Below are positions 32,150 to 37,839 of a stretch of DNA of 37,839 bases, piece by piece. This DNA is from Porphyromonas bennonis DSM 23058 = JCM 16335 (GTDB lineage: Bacteria; Bacteroidota; Bacteroidia; Bacteroidales; Porphyromonadaceae): NCBI RefSeq assembly GCF_000375645.1, contig NZ_AQWR01000011.1, positions 1 through 37,839 on the forward strand. Direction: 5' to 3'. The notes beneath the pieces are model-generated. The model did no database searches, had not been told where the DNA came from, and was given only the letters and a program-made list of their open reading frames with translations. The translations under genes were made by a program, and so were the position numbers. The stretch's first letter is position 1, and each line of letters opens with the position of its first letter.

Positions 32150-33424
32150 ATGGCAAAAGAAGAATTCCAGAGAACGAAGCCGCATGTCAACATCGGTACC
32201 ATCGGTCACGTAGACCACGGTAAGACGACTCTGACGGCGGCCATCACCAACGTACTTGCCAAGGCTGCTGGTAAGGACGCTGAGGCTCGCTCTTTCGACC
32301 AGATCGATAACGCTCCGGAGGAGAAGGAGAGAGGTATCACCATCAACTCCTCACACGTGGAGTACGAGACCATGGATCGCAAGGGCAAGTCCCTCGATGA
32401 TCTGCTGGATCCCGACGCCGTAGAGGGTGCTGAGCGCGGTACCGACATCGTAGGACGTCACTACGCTCACGTGGACTGCCCCGGGCACGCCGACTACGTC
32501 AAGAACATGGTTACCGGTGCCGCTCAGATGGACGGTGCCATCCTCGTAGTGGCTGCTACCGATGGTCCTATGCCCCAGACTCGTGAGCACATCCTGCTCG
32601 CTCGTCAGGTGAACGTCCCCAGCATCGTCGTATTTGTCAACAAGTGCGATATGGTAGAGGACAAGGAGATGCTCGAGCTCGTCGATATGGAGACTCGTGA
32701 CCTCCTCTCTAAGTACGACTACGATGGTGACAACACCCCCATCATCCACGGATCTGCTCTCGGCGCCCTCAATGGTGAGGAGAAGTGGGTCAACACCGTT
32801 ATGGACCTGATGGATGCTGTCGATCAGTACATCCCCACCCCTCAGCACGAGCTGGACAAGCCGTTCCTGATGCCTGTCGAGGATATCTTCTCCATCACCG
32901 GTCGTGGTACCGTAGCTACCGGCCGTGTAGAGACCGGTCGCATCAAGCCCGGTGACGCTGTAGAGATCATCGGTCTCGGTGCTGATGGCCTGAAGTCTAC
33001 CGTAACCAGTGTGGAGACCTTCCAGAAGAACATGTCCACCGGTGGTGAGGCAGGTGACAACGTAGGTATCCTCCTCCGCGGTATCGACAAGGATCAGCTG
33101 AAGCGTGGTATGATCGTCTGCGCTCCCGGCACCGTGAAGCCGCACTCTGAGTTTAAGGCTTCCATCTACGTCCTCAAGAAGGAGGAGGGTGGTCGTCACA
33201 CCCCGTTCCGTAACCACTACCGTCCGCAGTTCTTCATCCGTACGCTTGACGTAACCGGTGACATCGAGCTGCCCGAGGGTCAGGAGATCGTGATGCCGGG
33301 TGACAACGTGGAGATCAAGGTGAAGCTCCTCTCTCCGGTTGCATGTGACGCAGGTCTGCGCTTCGCCATCCGTGAGGGTGGATGCACCGTCGGTGCAGGT
33401 CAGATCACTGAGATCCTCGACTGA
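32150..33424 (+). CDS. tuf: Elongation factor Tu with an insertion in the G domain
   Basis: GTPase that brings aminoacyl-tRNA to the ribosome. All G motifs are intact: GHVDHGKT (residues 19-26), the switch I threonine in RGITI, DCPGH (109-113), NKCD and GSAL. Domains 2 and 3 are normal and it ends GQITEILD. At 424 residues it is about 29 longer than Bacteroidetes EF-Tu (about 395). Most of the excess is one block: between HVEYET (ends residue 74) and [11 protein letters not shown] (starts 103) there are 28 residues where relatives have two. The block begins [12 protein letters not shown] and ends ERGTDIVG. It is in frame and in similar codon usage. It would extend the hairpin turn after switch I. 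The gene is in its conserved context between tRNA-Thr and tRNA-Trp. Confidence 0.97.
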   Translation: MAKEEFQRTKPHVNIGTIGHVDHGKTTLTAAITNVLAKAAGKDAEARSFDQIDNAPEEKERGITINSSHVEYETMDRKGKSLDDLLDPDAVEGAERGTDIVGRHYAHVDCPGHADYVKNMVTGAAQMDGAILVVAATDGPMPQTREHILLARQVNVPSIVVFVNKCDMVEDKEMLELVDMETRDLLSKYDYDGDNTPIIHGSALGALNGEEKWVNTVMDLMDAVDQYIPTPQHELDKPFLMPVEDIFSITGRGTVATGRVETGRIKPGDAVEIIGLGADGLKSTVTSVETFQKNMSTGGEAGDNVGILLRGIDKDQLKRGMIVCAPGTVKPHSEFKASIYVLKKEEGGRHTPFRNHYRPQFFIRTLDVTGDIELPEGQEIVMPGDNVEIKVKLLSPVACDAGLRFAIREGGCTVGAGQITEILD

Positions 33425-33460
33425 TCTCACGGTCTGTAGACCTAAGTAAGTAGATACTAC

Positions 33461-33505
33461 GATAAGCCGTCCCTCGGGACGCAGTGTCTCCGGAGACGGC
33501 TTATC
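33461..33505 (+). promoter_or_regulatory. Three-way-junction RNA structure between tuf and tRNA-Trp
   Basis: GATAAGCC (33461-33468) pairs with GGCTTATC (33498-33505). Inside are two perfect hairpins, GTCCC-TC-GGGAC (33469-33480) and GTCTC-CG-GAGAC (33486-33497), with a GCAGT joint. An alternative fold is a single 11-bp stem GATAAGCCGTC/GACGGCTTATC. It ends 3 nt before tRNA-Trp. A role in processing or stabilising the tuf 3' end is inferred. Confidence 0.6.
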
Positions 33506-33508
33506 TAT

Positions 33509-33581
33509 AGGGGATTAGCTCAGTTGGTAGAGCACCGGTCTCCAAAACCGGGTGTCGTGAGTTCGAGCCTCGCATCCCCTG
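33509..33581 (+). tRNA. tRNA-Trp (CCA)
   Basis: Acceptor arms AGGGGAT and ATCCCCT, discriminator G, anticodon loop CTCCAAA with anticodon CCA at 33542-33544, T arm GTGAGTTCGAGCCTCGC. Position between tuf and secE is conserved in bacteria. Confidence 0.97.
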
Positions 33582-33616
33582 CTGTAATAAAAATGTGTAA
33601 GTAGATATTAGGCTTT

Positions 33617-33838
33617 ATGGCTGAACCTGAGAGCAAGAACATCTTCCAGCGCAGCGGCGCCTACGTCAAGGCGTGCTTCGACGAGCTGCGCTACAAGGTG
33701 TCATGGCCGACGCCCAAGGAGTTATCCCAGAGCGCGGTGATTGTACTGGTAGCTTCCGTCATACTATCCCTACTCATATTTGGTGTAGACCAGATCCTCG
33801 AGTATGCGATGAGTGGACTTTATCGTCTCATCATCTAG
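33617..33838 (+). CDS. secE: Preprotein translocase subunit SecE
   Basis: Small essential subunit of the SecYEG channel. The 73-residue single-pass form has the conserved amphipathic region FDELRYKVSWPTPKELSQSAVIVL followed by one membrane helix (quoted as landmarks: YKVSWPTPKEL and VASVILSLLIFGVDQIL). It lies between tRNA-Trp and nusG, its usual place. The stop codon is inside a 7-bp perfect inverted repeat, AGTCCTC (33837-33843) and GAGGACT (33875-33881). The 239-nt spacer to nusG holds no gene but several short hairpins, for example GCGACC-GACA-GGTCGT. Confidence 0.95.
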   Translation: MAEPESKNIFQRSGAYVKACFDELRYKVSWPTPKELSQSAVIVLVASVILSLLIFGVDQILEYAMSGLYRLII

Positions 33839-34077
33839 TCCTCGCGGTGCGGATAGGAGACTGTCGGACGAGATGAGGACTCATCACGTGCCGCAGTCTT
33901 ACTGCACTATATGATAGGTACCATGGCAACCCTTGCGAGGTGAAGTGCGCGACCGACAGGTCGTACCGCATGTCCCCGCTCCCTATAGGGCTTCCTGCCT
34001 TGCCAGACTTACTTTAGTTTCACACCAGTCCAGGCGTATGGTCCTCCGGGATCATCGGACTGACAGATGCTTTGACA

Positions 34078-34653
34078 ATGTCTCACGACGATCAAGATCA
34101 GGTATTTAAGTACTATGTCCTCCAGACTATCTCCGGTAAGGAGGAGTCTGTCAAGGACTATATCAACGGCATGCGTGACGTAGAGCCGTTCTTCGACAAG
34201 AATGTCGGAGAGATCCTGGTCCCGATGGAGACGACCTACACCAAGCGTCGCACAGCCTCGGGCAAGCGCGTAGAGCGGGTAAGACCATACTACAGCGGCT
34301 TTGTCTTCGTGGAGGCGCGACTCGCGGGTGAGACGACGCATAAGCTGCGTCGTGTTCCCGGGGTGCTGGGATTTATCGGTGGCGACGTCCACCCGGAGCC
34401 CCTGTCTGACCTTGACGTGAAGCGTATCAAGGAGATCTCCGACCGTCTCGCTGAGGGACCGGAGGATCTCGATGTGAGCTTCGCCGTGGGTGATCGTGTG
34501 AAGGTCAACGAAGGTCCCTTTACGGGGTTCTTCGGCGACGTTACTGAGGTATCTCCGGACAGCAAGAAGCTGAAGATCTTGGTGAAGGTCTTCGGGCGAG
34601 ACACTTCGATGGAGGTGGATTACACACAGGTAGAAAAGGAGAGTGAGTCATAG
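34078..34653 (+). CDS. nusG: Transcription termination/antitermination protein NusG
   Basis: Binds RNA polymerase and couples transcription to translation or termination. The 191-residue protein has the NGN domain (YYVLQTISGKEESVKDYI, the LVPMET segment, RVRPYYSGFVFVEA, RRVPGVLGFIGG) and a C-terminal KOW domain (GDRVKVNEGPFTGFFGDV). The ATG at 34078 is preferred over an in-frame TTG two codons earlier. It is in the normal order secE-nusG-rplK. Confidence 0.96.
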   Translation: MSHDDQDQVFKYYVLQTISGKEESVKDYINGMRDVEPFFDKNVGEILVPMETTYTKRRTASGKRVERVRPYYSGFVFVEARLAGETTHKLRRVPGVLGFIGGDVHPEPLSDLDVKRIKEISDRLAEGPEDLDVSFAVGDRVKVNEGPFTGFFGDVTEVSPDSKKLKILVKVFGRDTSMEVDYTQVEKESES

Positions 34654-34662
34654 CCGTCTCAT

Positions 34663-34741
34663 CTGCGAGAGGTGAGCCCGGGCAGTCGTCCCGGGGTGAG
34701 CTGATCGCAGGTATCCCGGCATCATCGATCCGGGGAGATAC
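34663..34741 (+). promoter_or_regulatory. Structured spacer between nusG and rplK
   Basis: Two successive hairpins: an outer CTGCGA/TCGCAG stem (34663-34668 and 34705-34710) enclosing CCCGGG-CAGTCGT-CCCGGG, then GTATCCCGG (34711-34719) pairing with CCGG and GATAC up to 34741. The spacer runs 34654-34870 with no gene. A ribosomal-protein (L1-type) regulatory site is possible; not shown. Confidence 0.5.
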
Positions 34742-34870
34742 CCCTCCCCTCCTCGCGAGAGGAATGGACGGAGGAAGGACCTTCTCAGTCGGATCAGATG
34801 TCATTAAGGGTGGCGGTTCCTCGAGTGTACTTTTCGCCAAATTATTGTTTGACAATAAACTGAAAGAATC

Positions 34871-35317
34871 ATGGCAAAAGAAATTGCCGGTCAGTTGAAA
34901 CTTCAGATCCGCGGTGGAGCAGCTAATCCTGCCCCTCCGGTTGGTCCTGCACTTGGTGCCAAGGGGATCAACATCATGGACTTCTGCAAGAGATTCAATG
35001 CTGAGACACAGGACAAGGGCGGACAGCTCCTTCCTGTCGTCATCACGTACTATGCGGACAAGTCCTTTGACTTTGTCATCAAGACGCCGCCTGCTGCCGC
35101 TCAGCTCATCGAGGCCTCCAAGGTCAAGAAGGGTAGTGCACAGCCTAACCGCAATAAGGTGGCCAGCGTCACTTGGGACCAGGTGAAGGAGATCGCTCAG
35201 AATAAGATGAGTGACCTCAATTGCTTCACCGTGAAGAGCGCCATGCGCCTGGTTGCCGGTACGGCACGGAGCATGGGGATTACCGTAAAGGGAGACTTCC
35301 CCGAGGATGTCGAGTAA
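34871..35317 (+). CDS. rplK: 50S ribosomal protein L11
   Basis: Binds 23S rRNA in the GTPase-associated centre. The 148-residue protein starts [29 protein letters not shown], with the Pro-rich helix [17 protein letters not shown], and has the C-terminal RNA-binding domain ([27 protein letters not shown]). It is 21 nt before rplA; the two form the classical L11 operon. Confidence 0.98.
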   Translation: MAKEIAGQLKLQIRGGAANPAPPVGPALGAKGINIMDFCKRFNAETQDKGGQLLPVVITYYADKSFDFVIKTPPAAAQLIEASKVKKGSAQPNRNKVASVTWDQVKEIAQNKMSDLNCFTVKSAMRLVAGTARSMGITVKGDFPEDVE

Positions 35318-35338
35318 TATCAGAAGGAGAATACGATT

Positions 35339-36037
35339 ATGAGTAGAATATCTAAGAATCGCAAGATCGCTCTGAGTAAGGTCGACAACACGAAGGAGTA
35401 CTCTCTCAAGGAGGCCTCTCAGCTCGTCAAGGAGATCACCACGACGAAGTTTGACGCCTCTGTGGATATGGACGTACGCCTTGGCGTCGATCCTCGTAAG
35501 TCCACACAGATGGTGCGTGGTACCGTCACCCTGCCTCACGGTACGGGAAAGACGGTCCGTGTCCTCGTCCTCTGCTCTGCCGATAAGGAAGAGGAGGCTA
35601 AGGAGGCAGGTGCCGACTATGTGGGTCTCGACGAGTATATCGAGAAGATCAAGGGCGGATGGACCGATATCGATGTGATCATCACTATGCCCGCCATCAT
35701 GGGTAAGATCGGTGCCCTCGGCCGTGTACTCGGTCCGAGAGGTCTGATGCCTAACCCCAAGAGCGGTACGGTGACCAATAACATCGGTGATGCTGTCCGT
35801 CAGGTCAAGGCCGGTAAGATCGACTTCCGTGTCGACAAGGCCGGTATCGTCCACACCTCCATCGGTAAGGTCTCTTTTACCCCCGAGCAGATTGCTGATA
35901 ACGCACGTGAATTCCTTCGCACACTGGAGCGCCTGAAGCCCACGTCTGCCAAGGGAACGTACATGAAGAGCGTCTATCTTTCCAGTACCATGAGTCCGGG
36001 TATCAAGATCGACACCCGAGCATTGACTGAGGCGTAA
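35339..36037 (+). CDS. rplA: 50S ribosomal protein L1
   Basis: Forms the L1 stalk at the E site and in many bacteria represses its own operon. The 232-residue protein has the family landmarks [36 protein letters not shown] and [16 protein letters not shown]. Normal length. The following 52-nt spacer has a short TCTCC-CAC-GGAGA hairpin before rplJ. Confidence 0.98.
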   Translation: MSRISKNRKIALSKVDNTKEYSLKEASQLVKEITTTKFDASVDMDVRLGVDPRKSTQMVRGTVTLPHGTGKTVRVLVLCSADKEEEAKEAGADYVGLDEYIEKIKGGWTDIDVIITMPAIMGKIGALGRVLGPRGLMPNPKSGTVTNNIGDAVRQVKAGKIDFRVDKAGIVHTSIGKVSFTPEQIADNAREFLRTLERLKPTSAKGTYMKSVYLSSTMSPGIKIDTRALTEA

Positions 36038-36089
36038 CGTATGTCTCCCACGGAGATATATCCATCCCTCTTTTGTCCTATAGATAAGT

Positions 36090-36638
36090 ATGAAGAAAGA
36101 AGATAAAGCGAAAGTCATCGAGCAGCTCAAGGAGCTCCTCGAGACTTATCCCCACGCATATTTGGTCGACGCCATGGCTCTCGACGCTGAGCAGACTACT
36201 GCTCTCCGTCGCCAGTGCTTCCAGCATGGTGTCAAGATGATGGTCGTGAAGAATACGCTCCTACATCGCGCCTTTGTTGACATCAACGAGGAGCAGTATG
36301 AGCCCTTCCACCCCTACCTCAAGGGCACCAGCGCGCTGATGCTCTCTGAGTCTGCCAATGCCCCCGCCCGTGTGCTCAAGGACTTCCACAAGGAGCTCAA
36401 GAGCGCCGGCGCCGATATCGAGAGGCCGAGCCTGAAGGCTGCCTACGTCTATGACACCTTCTACCTGGGTGCCGGTGAGCTGGATACGCTCGCTGCCCTC
36501 AAGAGCAAGGAGGAGCTCATCGGAGATATCATCTCCATGCTCGAGTCTCCGATCATGGACGTCATCTCTCAGGTCAGCTCTGCAGGCAACACCATCCACG
36601 GTGTCCTGGAGACTCTCGAGAAGCGAGCAGAGGCGTAA
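36090..36638 (+). CDS. rplJ: 50S ribosomal protein L10
   Basis: Anchors L7/L12 dimers to the ribosome. The 182-residue protein shows MKKEDKAKVIEQLKELL, the KMMVVKNTLLHRA segment, LKGTSALML, and a C-terminal helix for L12 binding (LESPIMDVISQVSSAGNTIHGVLETLEKRAE region). Some length variation is normal. It precedes rplL by 189 nt. Confidence 0.96.
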   Translation: MKKEDKAKVIEQLKELLETYPHAYLVDAMALDAEQTTALRRQCFQHGVKMMVVKNTLLHRAFVDINEEQYEPFHPYLKGTSALMLSESANAPARVLKDFHKELKSAGADIERPSLKAAYVYDTFYLGAGELDTLAALKSKEELIGDIISMLESPIMDVISQVSSAGNTIHGVLETLEKRAEA

Positions 36639-36723
36639 GAGACGTGCGCGGAGGTCTACCACCCCTATGCGAGGTGGCGTGATCCTCACCGCAGATCATC
36701 GATATCGGGAGCGGATCTGTCCT

Positions 36724-36742
36724 CCCTCTCACATAGAGAGGG
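36724..36742 (+). promoter_or_regulatory. Hairpin in the rplJ-rplL spacer
   Basis: CCCTCTC-ACATA-GAGAGGG is a perfect 7-bp stem. A weaker CAGATC/GATCTG pairing lies just upstream. The 189-nt spacer (36639-36827) has no gene. The layout resembles the nusG-rplK spacer, sharing an ATCATCGAT-type motif. Confidence 0.5.
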
Positions 36743-36827
36743 GTGCACCCGATAGGATAGACCAAGCGACAGGTCACACATACAATTATAGTAACGTACA
36801 CAATAACTTTAGATATAAAATAACGAT

Positions 36828-37208
36828 ATGGCTGACGTAAAAGCAATCGCTGAGGAGCTGGTCAATCTGACCGTCAAGGAGGTAACTGAGCTGAAGACCA
36901 TCCTGAAGGATGAGTATGGCATCGAGCCCGCTGCTGCCGCTGTAGCAGTAGCCGGTCCTGCCGCTGCTGCTGGTGCAGGTGATGCAGCTGCTGAGAAGTC
37001 TTCTTTCGACGTAAACCTGAAGGACGCCGGTGCATCTAAGCTCCAGGTGATCAAGGCTGTCAAGACGGCTCTCGGGCTCGGTCTGAAGGAGGCTAAGGAG
37101 CTTGTAGACGGTGCGCCCTCTGTCATCCAGAAGGATGTGGACAAGGCTGCCGCTGAGGCTCTGAAGAAGACTCTTGAGGAGGCCGGAGCTACTGTTGAGC
37201 TTCAGTAA
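36828..37208 (+). CDS. rplL: 50S ribosomal protein L7/L12
   Basis: Stalk protein recruiting translational GTPases. The 126-residue protein has the N-terminal dimerisation helices ([18 protein letters not shown]), an Ala/Gly hinge ([17 protein letters not shown]), and the C-terminal domain [39 protein letters not shown] (landmarks [16 protein letters not shown] and VDGAP). Normal length. A terminator-like attenuator separates it from rpoB. Confidence 0.98.
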   Translation: MADVKAIAEELVNLTVKEVTELKTILKDEYGIEPAAAAVAVAGPAAAAGAGDAAAEKSSFDVNLKDAGASKLQVIKAVKTALGLGLKEAKELVDGAPSVIQKDVDKAAAEALKKTLEEAGATVELQ

Positions 37209-37251
37209 TCCTCACTTACTACCCCTGTCTCTCTCGTGGAGGCGGGTGAAG

Positions 37252-37291
37252 GGTTAAGGACCGGCCATTACCGGCAGGTTCTTAACCTTTT
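37252..37291 (+). terminator. Attenuator between rplL and rpoB
   Basis: GGTTAAGGACC (37252-37262) pairs with GGTTCTTAACC (37277-37287) with a one-base irregularity, followed by TTTTC. A partial terminator at this position is known in other bacteria, where it sets the ratio of ribosomal proteins to RNA polymerase. Confidence 0.75.
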
Positions 37292-37326
37292 CGTGTCTTT
37301 TACTACTCCTTGAATTAAAGAATTTT

Positions 37327-37839
37327 ATGTCCTCACAATATAAGCCTGAGAGAGTCACCTTTGCCTCTTCCAAGCATCCATTACCTTTCCCGGACTTTCT
37401 CGACATTCAGCTGAAGTCTTACAAGGACTTTATGCAGCTGGATATCCCTGCCGGAAAGCGGAAGAGCCAGGGACTGTATCAAGCATTCCTGGATAACTTT
37501 CCAATCACCGACACGAGAAACAACTTCGTCCTCGAGTTTTTGGATTACTTCGTGGATCCTCCCAGGTACACCATTGAGGAGTGTCTGAGTAGAGGGCTGT
37601 CCTACACGGTCCCTCTCAAGGCTAAGCTCAAGCTGTATAGCACAGACCCTGAGCACGAGGACTTTGATACTTCGATTCAGGACGTCTACCTGGGGCAGAT
37701 CCCTTATATGACGCCTGCAGGTAGCTTTATCATCAATGGCGCTGAGAGAGTTGTGGTGTCCCAGATGCACCGCTCACCGGGAGTATTCTTCTCCGTGAGT
37801 GTGCACAATAACGGCACCAAGCTCTTCAACGCCCGTATC
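37327..37839 (+). CDS. rpoB: RNA polymerase beta subunit, N-terminal part (cut by window end)
   Basis: The first 171 residues of the beta subunit. Landmarks: [19 protein letters not shown], the [23 protein letters not shown] segment, [35 protein letters not shown] (read as the conserved lobe with [11 protein letters not shown] and HRSPG). The ATG at 37327 gives [14 protein letters not shown], a usual Bacteroidetes start. The gene continues beyond the window. Confidence 0.97.
   Translation, partial: MSSQYKPERVTFASSKHPLPFPDFLDIQLKSYKDFMQLDIPAGKRKSQGLYQAFLDNFPITDTRNNFVLEFLDYFVDPPRYTIEECLSRGLSYTVPLKAKLKLYSTDPEHEDFDTSIQDVYLGQIPYMTPAGSFIINGAERVVVSQMHRSPGVFFSVSVHNNGTKLFNARI

Noticed and set aside
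32372-32455. Intein or transposon footprint in tuf
   Set aside because: 28 residues is far too short for an intein, no splice-junction Cys/Ser/Asn pattern is seen, and there are no flanking direct repeats. Simple loop insertion is the best reading.

Overview
The window looks like a chromosomal segment of a GC-rich member of the Bacteroidales, most likely related to Porphyromonas. Several independent signs agree. Promoters match the Bacteroidetes pattern TTTG-N19/21-TAnnTTTG (best copies at 17842-17873 on the minus strand and 31601-31632 on the plus strand). There are many lipoproteins with acidic residues just after the lipidated Cys. Families largely confined to Bacteroidetes are present (DUF4876, DUF4857, a DUF6850-like barrel, PadR-PspC, a DUF349 multi-repeat protein), as is an ISL3/ISAon1-type insertion sequence. 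The species cannot be fixed from the sequence alone.

Layout. Bases 254-5525 hold sppA, lpxK, dut, grpE and dnaJ on the plus strand. Pgk (minus) is divergent from a pabB/pabC pair (7573-9197). A DUF349 protein with an RGG-like basic segment follows (9280-11418). A translationally coupled minus-strand pair of unknown function (11862-13357) precedes rpsA (13815-15593, minus). A small membrane ORF converges with a padR-pspC operon (16244-17791, minus), and a DUF486 membrane protein follows (18247-18615).

Bases 18767-29816 form one tightly packed ten-gene plus-strand operon: OB-fold-like lipoprotein, PepSY-type membrane protein, TonB-dependent receptor, small lipoprotein, outer-membrane barrel, two DUF4876 lipoproteins, ABC ATPase, ABC permease and a DUF4857 protein. 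It looks like a cell-envelope uptake or surface-assembly system with unknown substrate, and is the best candidate here for an undescribed system.

Bases 30432-31559 are a decayed ISL3-type element with 60-bp terminal inverted repeats and an 8-bp target duplication. After it come tRNA-Tyr, tRNA-Gly, tRNA-Thr, tuf, tRNA-Trp, secE, nusG, rplK, rplA, rplJ, rplL and the start of rpoB, the classical translation/transcription cluster.

The most unusual signals are: (1) EF-Tu carries about 26 extra residues between the switch I region and the DCPGH motif; (2) five copies of a roughly 315-bp intergenic element built from five successive hairpins, whose short loops vary only in ways that keep a C-GNA-G triloop; (3) an array of four 16-bp imperfect palindromes at exactly 22-bp spacing, with the same 22-bp geometry repeated 12 kb away; (4) the ten-gene envelope operon; (5) a three-way-junction structure between tuf and tRNA-Trp; (6) two genes whose -7 promoter box ends 3-4 nt before the start codon, predicting leaderless mRNAs.
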